A stretch of DNA of 64,000 nucleotides from Bosea sp. PAMC 26642 (GCF_001562255.1 NZ_CP014301.1:3534001-3598000); one strand, 5' to 3'; counted from the first letter of the stretch, positions 1 to 8,707 are shown. Notes: generated from the sequence alone by a model not told the origin. Translations and numbers: made by a program.

Positions 1-144
1 CCCCGCGATCAGCCCGACCGCGACGACGCCCTTGTCGGCGATGATCAGCGGCCTTTTGATGCCGAGTCCGGCGAGATCGGCCTCGATGCCGGCGATCTCG
101 CCGAAGCCGAACTTCACGGTGGTCAGATAGGTCATCAGGGCCAT
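1..144 (-). CDS. Iron-containing alcohol dehydrogenase, N-terminal fragment
   Basis: Only the first 48 codons are inside the window; the gene continues past the left edge. The fragment reads MALMTYLTTVKFGFGEIAGI and goes on with a segment in which the protein pairs GIKRPLIIADKGV. This is the usual beginning of group III iron-dependent alcohol dehydrogenases: a strand, then the start of the NAD(P)-binding Rossmann-like half. A strong ribosome binding site (AAGGAGGA, 6 bases before the ATG) fixes the start. The family oxidises alcohols or reduces maleylacetate, 4-hydroxybutyrate and similar compounds. The substrate cannot be told from the fragment, and the metal ligands lie outside the window. 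The gene is divergent from the marR gene, about 200 bases away. Confidence 0.75.
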   Translation of the reverse strand, partial: MALMTYLTTVKFGFGEIAGIEADLAGLGIKRPLIIADKGVVAVGLIAG

Positions 145-323
145 GGCGCATCCTCCTTCGATCGGCGGCCACGTCCTGCCCATCACCGGACGCTGACGCA
201 TCCCCGGTCATGGACGTGCTGGCCTTACCTGCCGTCTGGCATTGCCATGCGGTTCGGACGCCGTCCACTCGCGCAATCCCTGGCGACGGCAAGGCCGGCG
301 CATAGACCCCTTGGCAAACGGCA

Positions 324-344
324 GATGAGGGCATATACCCGCAA
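324..344. promoter_or_regulatory. Putative MarR operator, copy 1
   Basis: A 21-base site directly upstream of the marR start (ATG at 347) matches 19 of 21 positions with the site at 758-778 in front of the MFS gene. The core is GGG, six bases, CCCGCAA. It overlaps the likely ribosome binding region of the marR gene, which fits autorepression. Confidence 0.6.
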
Positions 345-346
345 TT

Positions 347-745
347 ATGAAAATCGCCTGCTACTCCGCCATGCTCCGTTCTGCCGCCCGGCGGCTGACG
401 GCGGGCTATGACGAAATGCTGGCGCCGCTCGGGATCAACACCGCGCAATACAGCCTGCTGCGAACGATCTCGCGGAATGAGCCGGTGACGCTGACCGAGA
501 TCGGCCGGCGCCTGGAACTCGATCGCTCGACCGTCGGGCGCAATGTCCGCGTGGTCGAACGGCTCGGGCTGGTGAAGCTCGGCCGGGGCGAAGACCAGCG
601 CGAGGCCAACGTTACACTGACCGAGGCCGGCCATACGGTACTCGCCGAGGCGGTGCCGCTCTGGCAGACCGAACAGGCTGCCTTCGAGACCCGCCTTGGA
701 ACGGACACCGCCCAAGCCCTGCGCGAAACCCTAAGCCGGATCTAA
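347..745 (+). CDS. MarR family transcriptional regulator
   Basis: This 132-aa protein has the MarR layout: an N-terminal dimerisation helix, then a winged helix-turn-helix (about residues 45-85, with TEIGRRLELDRSTVGRNVRV as helix 2 and the recognition helix), the wing near EDQREANVTLTEAG, and a C-terminal dimerisation helix. The length is normal to slightly short for the family. MarR proteins are usually repressors released by small aromatic or lipophilic ligands. The MFS transporter starts 45 bases downstream, and both genes carry the same palindrome just upstream (324-344 and 758-778). The simplest reading is that this protein represses itself and the exporter until a ligand arrives. No strong Shine-Dalgarno precedes the ATG. 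Confidence 0.85.
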   Translation: MKIACYSAMLRSAARRLTAGYDEMLAPLGINTAQYSLLRTISRNEPVTLTEIGRRLELDRSTVGRNVRVVERLGLVKLGRGEDQREANVTLTEAGHTVLAEAVPLWQTEQAAFETRLGTDTAQALRETLSRI

Positions 746-757
746 TCTCTTTAACGT

Positions 758-778
758 GATGCGGGCATCTACCCGCAA
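758..778. promoter_or_regulatory. Putative MarR operator, copy 2
   Basis: TGCGGGCATCTACCCGCA at 760-777 is an inverted repeat with 6-base arms (TGCGGG/CCCGCA) and a 6-base spacer. It lies in the 45-base gap between marR and the MFS gene. Its near identity with 324-344 is much more than chance would give in so short a region, and it has the size of known MarR operators. Confidence 0.6.
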
Positions 779-790
779 CAGGACGCCGTC

Positions 791-2101
791 ATGACAGCAT
801 CGACCGATACCCCCTCCCCCTCGTCATCCGCGGTCAGGCTGCTGGCGCGTCGCGGCGTCCATTACGGCTGGGTCATCGCCGCCGTCACCTTCCTGACCAT
901 GCTGGTGACGGCCGGCGCGGTCGGGGCACCCGGCGTGCTGATCGCGCCGCTGCAGCGCGAATTCGGCTGGGCGACAGCCGACATCTCCTCGGCCCTGGCC
1001 GTCCGGCTGATGCTGTTTGGATTGATGGGGCCGTTCGCGGCCGCCTTCATGAACCGTTTCGGCGTCCGCAGGGTCGCGAGCGTTGCGCTTGCCCTGATCG
1101 CCGCCGGCATCCTCGGCTCCTTTTTCATGACCAAGCTCTGGCACCTCGTCCTGCTATGGGGCATCGTCGTCGGCCTGGGCACGGGCCTGACCGCGATGGT
1201 GCTCGGCGCCACCGTCGCGACGCGCTGGTTTGCGCAGCGCCGTGGCCTCGTGCTGGGGCTGCTGACCGCGAGCACCGCGACGGGGCAGCTCGTCTTCCTG
1301 CCTCTGCTGGCGAGCCTGACCGAGAGCGTCGGCTGGCGGCAGGCCTTGATCCTCGTCCTCGTCATGCTGGTCGTCGCCTTCGTCGCCGTTCTGGCGCTGA
1401 TGCGCGACCGTCCGTCCGATATCGGGCTCGCCCCCTACGGCACCGACACGATCGTGCCGGCTCCGGCCCAGGTCGCCGGCTTCGGCGCGATGCTGATGTC
1501 GCCGCTGGTCGCGCTCAGGGAAGCCTCGCGCACCCACACCTTCTGGGTTCTGTTCGGGACCTTCTTCGTCTGCGGCGCCAGCACCAATGGCCTCGTCCAA
1601 ACGCATTTCATCTCGCTCTGCGGCGATTACGGCATGGCGGCGACGACCGCGGCAGGCGTTTTGGCGATCATCGGCATCTTCGACTTCGCCGGAACGGTCG
1701 GCTCCGGTTGGCTTTCCGACCGCTACGACAGCCGCTGGCTGCTGTTCTGGTATTACGGGCTGCGCGGCCTTTCGCTGCTTTATCTGCCTTTCACCGATTT
1801 CACCTTCTATGGCCTGTCGCTCTTTGCCGTCTTCTACGGGCTGGACTGGGTCGCGACCGTGCCGCCGACGATCAAGATCGCGGCCGATCGTTTCGGCGAC
1901 AAGGCCAACCTCGTCTTCGGCTGGATCTTCGCCGGGCACCAGCTCGGCGCCGCCTTCGCCGCCTATGGCGCCGGCTTCAGCCGGACCGTCTATGAAAGCT
2001 ACCTGCCGGCCTTCTTCATCGCCGGCGCGCTCTGTCTGTTCGCCTCGGCCGCGGTCGTGACCTTGCGCGGCACAGCGATGCCCCGTCTCAAGACGGCCTG
2101 A
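791..2101 (+). CDS. MFS transporter
   Basis: This 436-aa protein has about twelve hydrophobic segments, the topology of the major facilitator superfamily. The segment beginning YGWVIAAVTFLTMLV and the loop NRFGVRRVASV between helices 2 and 3 match the monocarboxylate/oxalate-formate type branch of the family. A conserved basic loop, SDRYDSRWLL, appears between helices 8 and 9. It should sit in the inner membrane and move a small organic acid or drug using the proton gradient; the substrate is unknown. It follows the marR gene by 45 bases with a shared operator, so it is probably the regulated partner. It converges with the lysR gene, leaving only 17 bases between the stop codons. Confidence 0.85.
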   Translation: MTASTDTPSPSSSAVRLLARRGVHYGWVIAAVTFLTMLVTAGAVGAPGVLIAPLQREFGWATADISSALAVRLMLFGLMGPFAAAFMNRFGVRRVASVALALIAAGILGSFFMTKLWHLVLLWGIVVGLGTGLTAMVLGATVATRWFAQRRGLVLGLLTASTATGQLVFLPLLASLTESVGWRQALILVLVMLVVAFVAVLALMRDRPSDIGLAPYGTDTIVPAPAQVAGFGAMLMSPLVALREASRTHTFWVLFGTFFVCGASTNGLVQTHFISLCGDYGMAATTAAGVLAIIGIFDFAGTVGSGWLSDRYDSRWLLFWYYGLRGLSLLYLPFTDFTFYGLSLFAVFYGLDWVATVPPTIKIAADRFGDKANLVFGWIFAGHQLGAAFAAYGAGFSRTVYESYLPAFFIAGALCLFASAAVVTLRGTAMPRLKTA

Positions 2102-2118
2102 CAGGACCGAACCGGGGA

Positions 2119-3069
2119 TCAGCCGGCCGCGCAGGCCTCGGCATGGGGCAGGCTGGAGCGACGCTGGATCAGGTCGTCCCTGGCGAAGAGTTCGGCAAGC
2201 CAGTCGACGAAGACGCGGACCTTGTTGCTGAGATGGCGATTGGGCGGATAGACGATGTGCAGGGGCTTGGGCGCCGAGCACCAGCCCGTCAGCAGCGGCA
2301 CGAGCCTGCCGGCTGCGATATGCTCCTGCGCCATGAAGGTCGGCACCTGGATGACGCCGAGGCCCGCCAGCGCGGCGGCGACATAGCCCATCCCCTCGTT
2401 CAGCGAGACGATATACTCGCCCTGGACCTCGACCGTCTCCTTGTCGTTGACATAGGTATAGGGCATCGCGCGGCTGGTGCCGGCGAGCCGATACCCGACG
2501 ACGGTATGGCCGGTCTCGAGGTCTTTGGGGTGCTGCGGGATACCATGATGCGCGAGATAGTCGGGCGTCGCGCAGGTGAGCAGGTACATTTCCCCGATGC
2601 GCCGCGCGATCAGGCTCTGGTCCTGAATCTCGCCGGCCCGGATGGCGCAGTCGAGATTCTCGGCCAACAGATCGGCCGGCCGGTCGCTCAGGCCGAGATC
2701 GATCTGGATTTCGGGATAGCGCGCATGGAACGCCGGCAGGGCCGGAATGATGACCGCCATGGCCAGCGATGTGCTGCAATCGACGCGAAGCCTGCCGCCC
2801 GGCCGCGCCTGCGACAGCGCCATGCTTGAATCGAGCTCGTCGACATCATTCAGGACGCGCAGCGCCCGCTCGTAATAGGCCGCGCCGTCCATCGTCACCG
2901 TCACGCGCCGCGTCGTGCGGTTCAAAAGCTTGGCGCGCAGATGCGCCTCGAGCTGCTGGATCTGCTTCGTCACCGTCGGCTTGGGCACGTCGAGCAGGTC
3001 CGCGGCGCGGGTGAATGTTCCCGCCTCGACCACCCTGACGAAGGCCCGCATCGCGCTGAGCTGATCCAT
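2119..3069 (-). CDS. LysR family transcriptional regulator
   Basis: This 316-aa protein has a typical LysR winged helix-turn-helix at residues 1-60 (MDQLSAMRAFVRVVEAGTFT, then AADLLDVPKPTVTKQIQQLE) and a periplasmic-binding-protein-like effector domain from about residue 90. The segment RPGGRLRVDCSTSLA is typical of the branch that includes AaeR/DmlR-like regulators. The gene is divergent from the hydrolase-RND operon, and a 27-base near-perfect palindrome (3112-3138) lies between them. The usual LysR arrangement is therefore likely: it controls the neighbouring efflux operon and itself. The effector is unknown. Confidence 0.9.
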   Translation of the reverse strand: MDQLSAMRAFVRVVEAGTFTRAADLLDVPKPTVTKQIQQLEAHLRAKLLNRTTRRVTVTMDGAAYYERALRVLNDVDELDSSMALSQARPGGRLRVDCSTSLAMAVIIPALPAFHARYPEIQIDLGLSDRPADLLAENLDCAIRAGEIQDQSLIARRIGEMYLLTCATPDYLAHHGIPQHPKDLETGHTVVGYRLAGTSRAMPYTYVNDKETVEVQGEYIVSLNEGMGYVAAALAGLGVIQVPTFMAQEHIAAGRLVPLLTGWCSAPKPLHIVYPPNRHLSNKVRVFVDWLAELFARDDLIQRRSSLPHAEACAAG

Positions 3070-3111
3070 CTCCGCCTCCTCACAGACCCGTCATTGTTTC
3101 CCTGCAGAAAT

Positions 3112-3138
3112 AATGAATGAGCAAACAAGTCATTTATT
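3112..3138. promoter_or_regulatory. Putative LysR binding palindrome
   Basis: AATGAATGA, nine bases, then TCATTTATT: the arms match at 8 of 9 positions. The site is AT-rich in a GC-rich region and lies midway between lysR (start 3069) and the divergent operon (start 3194). An ATG at 3113 in frame with the hydrolase lies inside the palindrome, which argues against using that ATG as a start. Confidence 0.5.
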
Positions 3139-3193
3139 GCCGAGACATGATCACTTAAATCACGCTGCAACGCAACACAAATGGTCGCTCCAA

Positions 3194-4030
3194 ATGTCTC
3201 CCGCCGTCCATCCGCAACCTCGTATCCGGCGCGCCGTCTTCTGGCGTCAGGAGACGATTGCCGCAGGATCGGACCAACTCGCCACCAGACTCTATGCCCC
3301 GGCCGAGATTCATCCCGATGCCGGGCTCGTCCTGCATCTCCATGGCGGCGCCTTCAGCAGCGGCTCGCTCGGTGAGGGCGAGGCGGTGGCGACCGCGCTG
3401 GCCGAGGCCGGCGCCGTCGTCGTCTCGCTCGATTATCCGCTGGCGCCTGATCACCGCTTTCCCGAAGCGCTGGAAGCCGCCTATGCCGCACTGCGCACCC
3501 TCGACAAGAGCCGCGCCCGCTTCGTGTCGAAGCACGCGCCGCTTTATGTGGCGGGCGAGGAGGCCGGCGGCAACCTCGCCGCCGCGCTCGCCATGATGGC
3601 GCGCGACCGGCGCGGTCCCGCGCTCGCCGGCCAGATCCTGTTCTCACCCATGCTCGATGCCTGCCTCGGCACCTATTCGCTGCGGGCGGCAGAGGCCGGC
3701 CCTGTGGGCTGCCGCTGGGCCGATGGCTGGGCCGACTATCTCGGCACGCCCGACAAGGCCGCCCATCCTTACGCCGCCCCACTGAATGCGTCCCGGCTGG
3801 CCGGCCTCGCGCCGGCCCTTCTGATCTCGTCGCAGGACGATCCTCTGCGCGACGAGGCGGCCGATTATGCTCGGCGCCTGCAGGAAGCGGGTGTGACCGT
3901 CCGCCACCATGTGCAGACTGGCCCGACGCAATGGCCCGATGCCTATGCGGGAGCGCCTGTCGAGGGCTCCTGCCTCTGCAAGGCCTGCAACCATGTCATC
4001 GAGTTCTATGCCCTGACCGCACCGCCCTGA
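3194..4030 (+). CDS. Alpha/beta-hydrolase of the HSL/acetyl-esterase type, apparently missing its catalytic Ser and His
   Basis: This 278-aa protein shows the hormone-sensitive-lipase fold: the oxyanion motif HLHGGAF, then DYPLAPDHRFPEALEAA, the nucleophile elbow and SSQDDPLRDEAADYARRLQE near the acid residue. The elbow, normally GDSAGGN, reads GEEAGGN (GAG GAG codons at 3557-3562), so the nucleophilic Ser is Glu123. The usual C-terminal HGF motif is also not visible; the matching region reads VQTGPTQWPDAY. It may therefore be non-catalytic or use another chemistry. An upstream in-frame ATG at 3113 exists but lies in the LysR palindrome, so ATG 3194 is preferred. The RND adaptor gene starts 48 bases downstream, probably in the same operon. 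The C-terminus has CLCKACNH, an unusual cysteine cluster. Confidence 0.75.
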   Translation: MSPAVHPQPRIRRAVFWRQETIAAGSDQLATRLYAPAEIHPDAGLVLHLHGGAFSSGSLGEGEAVATALAEAGAVVVSLDYPLAPDHRFPEALEAAYAALRTLDKSRARFVSKHAPLYVAGEEAGGNLAAALAMMARDRRGPALAGQILFSPMLDACLGTYSLRAAEAGPVGCRWADGWADYLGTPDKAAHPYAAPLNASRLAGLAPALLISSQDDPLRDEAADYARRLQEAGVTVRHHVQTGPTQWPDAYAGAPVEGSCLCKACNHVIEFYALTAPP

Positions 4031-4078
4031 CCGGCGCCGACCCACACCGAACCTCTATCTCCAGCAAGGAATGAACCC

Positions 4079-5290
4079 ATGATTCAGGGAACGAACCGTC
4101 GTGGCCTTTTGGGCGGGCTTGCCGCCAGCGTCTCGCTCGCGGCCATCATCACCTTCACTGTCGCCGGCAACCGCGCCCAGGGCGAAGCGACCCCTGCCGC
4201 ACCGCCAGCGACGCCTGTCTCGGTCGCCACTGTCGAGCAGCGCGATCTCGTCGCCTGGGCCGAATTCTCCGGCCGCCTGGAGGCGATCGAGCGCGTCGAA
4301 CTGCGCTCGCGCGTCTCCGGCGTGGTCGAGGCCGTGCACTTTCGCGAGGGCAGCCTGGTCAAGCAGGGCGACCTGCTGATCAGCATCGACCAGGCACCCT
4401 ATCTCGCCGAATTTGAGCGGACGCAGGCGCAGGTCGTCGCCGCCGAAGCACGCGTCGCCTTGGCAGCGGGCGAAAACGAGCGCGGCCAGCAGCTGATGGC
4501 GAGCCGCAACGTCTCGCAGCGCGACCTCGACACGCGCTACAACGCGCTGCGCGAGGCGCAGGCCAATCTGCGCGCCGCCGAGGCTGCGCAGCGGACGGCG
4601 AGGCTCAACCTCGACTACACCCAGATCCGCGCGCCGATCGGCGGCCGAATCGGCCGGCTCGACGTCACCATCGGCAATCTCGTCGCGGCCGGCGCCGGCG
4701 CACCGGTGATGACGACGCTGCTTTCGGTCGATCCGATCTACGCCGCCTTCAATGCCGACGAGCGCACCGTACTCGACGCGCTGGCCTCCCTGCCGCAGAA
4801 CGACCGCTCGCTCGAACAGATTCCGGTCAAGATCGCGACAGCGACCAGCGAGGGTGCGACCTTCACCGGCAGGCTGCGCTTCGTCGACAACGGCATCGAT
4901 GCCGCCAGCGGCACGGTGCGGGTCCGCGCCATCGTGGACAATCCCGGCGGCAGGCTGATGCCCGGCCAGTTCGTCAGGGTCCAGATGGGCCAGGCTCGCG
5001 CCGAGCCGGCACTCGTGATCAACGAACGCGCCGTCGGCACCGACCAGGACAAGAAATTCGTCTTCGTCGTTGGCGCCGACAACAAGGCGACCTATCGCCA
5101 GGTCACGCTCGGCGCCTCGAATGACGGCCTCCGGATCGTCACCGGCGGTCTGACCCAGGGCGAGCGCATCGTCGTCAACGGCCTGCAGCGCATCCGTCCC
5201 GGCGCGACCGTCGCGCCCGAATCCGTGCCGATGGCGGAGAAGTCCGAGCTGCGCGGGCGCAACGCCAAGACCGAGATCGCCCAGCGCTAG
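4079..5290 (+). CDS. RND efflux periplasmic adaptor (membrane fusion protein)
   Basis: This 403-aa protein has an N-terminal membrane/signal segment (about residues 10-30). The classical adaptor modules follow: a barrel-sandwich half with RVELRSRVSGVVEAVHFREG, a helical hairpin (about 100-170) with NVSQRDLDTRYNALREAQAN, the second lipoyl half RAPIGGRIGRLDV, a beta-barrel and a membrane-proximal domain ending in TQGERIVVNGLQRIRPG. It belongs to the AcrA/MexA family and links the inner-membrane pump to an outer-membrane channel. A good ribosome binding site (AAGGA) precedes the ATG. The permease gene follows after 166 bases that hold a palindromic repeat. No outer-membrane channel gene lies nearby, so the pump probably uses a TolC-like protein encoded elsewhere. 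Confidence 0.93.
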   Translation: MIQGTNRRGLLGGLAASVSLAAIITFTVAGNRAQGEATPAAPPATPVSVATVEQRDLVAWAEFSGRLEAIERVELRSRVSGVVEAVHFREGSLVKQGDLLISIDQAPYLAEFERTQAQVVAAEARVALAAGENERGQQLMASRNVSQRDLDTRYNALREAQANLRAAEAAQRTARLNLDYTQIRAPIGGRIGRLDVTIGNLVAAGAGAPVMTTLLSVDPIYAAFNADERTVLDALASLPQNDRSLEQIPVKIATATSEGATFTGRLRFVDNGIDAASGTVRVRAIVDNPGGRLMPGQFVRVQMGQARAEPALVINERAVGTDQDKKFVFVVGADNKATYRQVTLGASNDGLRIVTGGLTQGERIVVNGLQRIRPGATVAPESVPMAEKSELRGRNAKTEIAQR

Positions 5291-5310
5291 GACGATCACC
5301 ACAGGAAACG

Positions 5311-5413
5311 CCGTCATCCCGGCCGAAGCTGCGCAGCAGCGCAGAGCCGGGATCCATGTCTGAACCGTTCCGGCATGGATCCCGGGTCTCCCTTCGGTCG
5401 CCCGGGATGACGG
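5311..5413. repeat. REP-like palindromic element, family A
   Basis: A 103-base imperfect palindrome starts CCGTCATCCCGGCCGAAG and ends with the complementary CCCGGGATGACGG. Inner arms GGGATCCATG and CATGGATCCC flank a short loop. It lies between the adaptor and permease genes of one operon. The element at 50774-50882 has the same outer (ATCCCGG/CCGGGATGACG) and inner (GGGATCCAT/ATGGATCCCGG) arms. Confidence 0.85.
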
Positions 5414-5456
5414 CACGTTTCGTCACAAAAACATCCGCTCCAAAGGGGGGCGTGCC

Positions 5457-8400
5457 ATGAACCTGTCCAAATTCTTCATCGACCGGCCGATCTTCGCCGG
5501 CGTCCTCTCCGTCCTGATCCTGCTCGCGGGCCTGATCTCGCTGCGCATCCTGCCGATCTCGGAATATCCCGAGGTCGTGCCGCCCTCCGTCGTCGTGCGG
5601 GCGCAATATCCCGGCGCCAATCCCCGGGTCATCGCCGAGACTGTGGCGACGCCGATCGAGGAGCAGATCAACGGCGTCGAGAACATGCTCTACATGTCGA
5701 GCCAGGCGACGACCGACGGCGTCATGACGCTGACCGTCACCTTCAAGCTCGGCACCGACGCCGACAAGGCGCAGCAGCTCGTCCAGAACCGCGTCAGCCA
5801 GGCCGAGCCGCGCCTGCCCGAGGAGGTCCGCCGTCTCGGCGTGACCACGATCAAGTCATCGCCCGATCTGATGCTCGTCGTGCACATCACCTCGCCCAGC
5901 AACCGCTACGACATGACCTATCTGCGCAATTACGCCGTCCTGAACGTCAAGGACCGGCTGGCGCGCATCGACGGCGTCGGCCAGGTCCAGCTCTTCGGCT
6001 CGGGCGATTATTCGCTGCGCGTCTGGCTCGACCCGCAGAAGGTCGCCGAGCACGGCCTGTCGCCTGCGGATGTCGTGCGCGAGATCCGCGCCCAGAACGT
6101 CCAGGCTGCGGCCGGCGTCGTCGGCGCTTCGCCCAGCGCGGCGGGCCTTGACCTGCAGCTCTCCGTCAACGCGCAAGGACGCCTCCAGAACGAGGAGGAG
6201 TTCGGCGAGATCATCGTCAAGACAAGCCCGTCTGGCGCCGTGACGCGGCTGCGCGACATCGCCCGCATCGAACTCGGCGCGGCCGATTATGCCTTGCGTT
6301 CGCTGCTGGACAATAAGCCCGCCGTCGCCGTGCCCGTCTTCCAGGCGCCGGGCTCGAACGCCATCACCATCGCCGACCAGGTCCGCACCACGATGGAGGA
6401 GATCAAGCAGAACATGCCCGAGGGCGTGGACTACTCGATCGTCTACGACACCACGCAGTTCGTGCGCGCCTCGATCAAGGCCGTCATCACCACACTGCTG
6501 GAGGCGATCGCGCTCGTCGTGCTCGTCGTCATCGTCTTCCTGCAGACCTGGCGCGCCTCGATCATCCCGCTCGTTGCCGTCCCGGTCTCGGTCGTCGGCA
6601 CCTTCGCGGTGATGCATCTCTTCGGCTTCTCGATCAATGCGCTCAGCCTCTTCGGCCTCGTGCTCGCCATCGGCATCGTCGTCGACGACGCCATCGTCGT
6701 GGTCGAGAACGTCGAGCGCAACATCGAGCAGGGTCTGGAGCCGCGCGAGGCGACCTACAAGGCGATGCGCGAGGTCTCCGGCCCGATCATCGCGATCGCA
6801 CTCGTGCTGGTGGCGGTGTTCGTGCCGCTCGCCTTCATCAGCGGCCTGACCGGCCAGTTCTACCGCCAGTTCGCGCTCACCATCGCGATCTCAACCGTGA
6901 TCTCGGCGGTGAACTCGCTGACGCTCTCGCCGGCGCTGGCAGCCCTGCTGCTGCGCTCGCACCACGCGCCCAAGGACGCGCTGACGCGGTTCATGGACGC
7001 AACGCTCGGCTGGTTCTTCCGCGGCTTCAACCGCTTCTTCAACCGCTCGTCGCAGGCTTATGGCAACGGCGTGCGCCGCATCCTCTCGCGCAAGGCGGTG
7101 ATGATGGCGGTCTATCTGGTGCTGGTCGGCCTCACCGCCGTGCTCTTCCGCACGGTGCCGGGCGGCTTCGTGCCCGGACAGGACAAGCAGTACCTCGTCG
7201 GCTTCGCGCAGCTGCCCGACGCCGCCACGCTCGACCGCACAGAGGACGTCATCCGCAAGATGGGCGAGATCGCCCTGAAGCATCCCGGCGTCCAGAGCGC
7301 GGTCGCCTTCCCCGGCCTCTCGATCAACGGCTTCACCAACTCCTCGAATGCCGGCATCGTCTTCGTGACGCTGAAGCCATTCGAGGAGCGCAAGGACCCG
7401 TCCTTGGGCGGAGCCGCGATCGCGATGCAGCTCAACGGCCAGTTCGCCTCGATCAAGGAGGCCTTCATCGCGATGTTCCCGCCGCCGCCCGTCCAGGGTC
7501 TCGGCACCATCGGCGGCTTCAAGCTGCAGATCGAGGACCGCGCCGGCCTCGGCTACAAGGCGCTCGACGAAGCGACCAAGGCCTTCATGGCCAAGGCCGC
7601 GACCGCGCCCGAGATCGCCGGCATGTTCTCGAGCTTCCAGGTCAATGTTCCGCAGCTCTATGCCGATATCGACCGCACCAAGGCGCGCCAGCTCGGCGTC
7701 GCAGTGACGGACGTCTTCGACACGCTGCAGATCTATCTGGGCTCGTCCTATGTCAACGACTTCAACAAGTTCGGCCGGACCTACACCGTCCGCGCCCAGG
7801 CCGACGCTGCCTTCCGCGCCTATCCGGAGCAGATCGGCAAGCTGCGCGTACGCTCGTCCTCGGGCGAGATGGTGCCGCTCAGCGCCGTGCTGAACGTGCG
7901 TGCCGATGCCGGCCCGGAACGGGCGATGCGTTATAACGGCTTCCTGGCGTCCGACATCAACGCCGGCCCCGCCCCGGGCTACTCGTCGGGACAAGCCCAG
8001 GCGGCGGTCGAGCGTATCGCGGCCGAAACCCTGCCCAAGGGCTTCGCCTTCGAGTGGACCGAGCTGACCTATCAGGAGATCCTCGCCGGCAACTCAGCCA
8101 TGCTGGTCTTCCCGATCGCCATCCTGCTCGTCTTCCTCGTGCTCGCGGCGCAGTATGAAAGCCTGACCCTGCCGATCGCAATCATCATGATCATCCCGAT
8201 GGGCCTGCTCGCCGCCATGACGGGCGTCTGGCTGACGGCCGGCGACAACAACGTCTTCACCCAGATCGGTCTGGTGGTGCTGGTGGGATTGTCGGCCAAG
8301 AACGCGATCTTGATCGTCGAATTCGCCCGCGAACTCGAATTCGAGGGCAAGACGCCGGTCCAGGCCGCGATCGAGGCCAGCCGCCTGCGTCTGCGTCCGA

Positions 8401-8645
8401 TCCTGATGACCTCGCTCGCCTTCATCATGGGCGTGGTCCCGCTGGTCGTGTCCACAGGCGCAGGTGCGGAAATGCGCCACGCCATGGGCGTCGCGGTCTT
8501 TGCCGGCATGATCGGCGTCACCGCCTTCGGCATCTTCCTGACGCCGGTCTTCTACGTCCTGATGCGGGCGCTGACCGGCAACCGGCCGCTCCGGACGATC
8601 GCGGCCGAGGAACCGGTTGCCCACCCGCAGCCGAAGGCGGCTTGA
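5457..8645 (+). CDS. RND efflux transporter permease (HAE1/AcrB family)
   Basis: This 1062-aa protein has the full length and order of AcrB-type pumps: one transmembrane helix at the start (after MNLSKFFIDRPIFAGVLSVL), a large periplasmic loop, six helices, a second loop and five helices. The proton-relay residues are present: the Asp pair in GIVVDDAIVVVENVER and the Lys in LVGLSAKNAILIVEFAREL. It exports hydrophobic drugs, dyes, solvents or fatty acids from the periplasm and inner membrane using the proton gradient. A clear ribosome binding site (AAAGGGGGG) precedes the ATG. It ends the operon that begins with the hydrolase gene and is followed by a strong terminator. The LysR protein encoded upstream is the likely regulator. 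Confidence 0.96.
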   Translation: MNLSKFFIDRPIFAGVLSVLILLAGLISLRILPISEYPEVVPPSVVVRAQYPGANPRVIAETVATPIEEQINGVENMLYMSSQATTDGVMTLTVTFKLGTDADKAQQLVQNRVSQAEPRLPEEVRRLGVTTIKSSPDLMLVVHITSPSNRYDMTYLRNYAVLNVKDRLARIDGVGQVQLFGSGDYSLRVWLDPQKVAEHGLSPADVVREIRAQNVQAAAGVVGASPSAAGLDLQLSVNAQGRLQNEEEFGEIIVKTSPSGAVTRLRDIARIELGAADYALRSLLDNKPAVAVPVFQAPGSNAITIADQVRTTMEEIKQNMPEGVDYSIVYDTTQFVRASIKAVITTLLEAIALVVLVVIVFLQTWRASIIPLVAVPVSVVGTFAVMHLFGFSINALSLFGLVLAIGIVVDDAIVVVENVERNIEQGLEPREATYKAMREVSGPIIAIALVLVAVFVPLAFISGLTGQFYRQFALTIAISTVISAVNSLTLSPALAALLLRSHHAPKDALTRFMDATLGWFFRGFNRFFNRSSQAYGNGVRRILSRKAVMMAVYLVLVGLTAVLFRTVPGGFVPGQDKQYLVGFAQLPDAATLDRTEDVIRKMGEIALKHPGVQSAVAFPGLSINGFTNSSNAGIVFVTLKPFEERKDPSLGGAAIAMQLNGQFASIKEAFIAMFPPPPVQGLGTIGGFKLQIEDRAGLGYKALDEATKAFMAKAATAPEIAGMFSSFQVNVPQLYADIDRTKARQLGVAVTDVFDTLQIYLGSSYVNDFNKFGRTYTVRAQADAAFRAYPEQIGKLRVRSSSGEMVPLSAVLNVRADAGPERAMRYNGFLASDINAGPAPGYSSGQAQAAVERIAAETLPKGFAFEWTELTYQEILAGNSAMLVFPIAILLVFLVLAAQYESLTLPIAIIMIIPMGLLAAMTGVWLTAGDNNVFTQIGLVVLVGLSAKNAILIVEFARELEFEGKTPVQAAIEASRLRLRPILMTSLAFIMGVVPLVVSTGAGAEMRHAMGVAVFAGMIGVTAFGIFLTPVFYVLMRALTGNRPLRTIAAEEPVAHPQPKAA

Positions 8646-8660
8646 TCGGCGAAACATCGA

Positions 8661-8691
8661 CGGCGGCCCGACGGGGCCGCCGTTTTCTTTT
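8661..8691 (+). terminator. Rho-independent terminator of the RND operon
   Basis: A perfect 9-base stem (CGGCGGCCC/GGGCCGCCG) with loop GACG is followed by TTTTCTTTT. It lies 15 bases after the permease stop, between convergent genes. Confidence 0.9.
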
Positions 8692-8707
8692 GACAAAACT
8701 CCCACTC

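Noticed and set aside
1154..2779. 541-residue open frame on the minus strand across the MFS and lysR genes
   Set aside because: It runs antisense to the MFS gene and out of frame through lysR; composition is Arg/Gly/Asp-rich without folds. It is a shadow of high-GC codon use.
4055..5416. 453-residue open frame antisense to the RND adaptor
   Set aside because: The adaptor on the other strand is a clear family member; this frame has no domain features.
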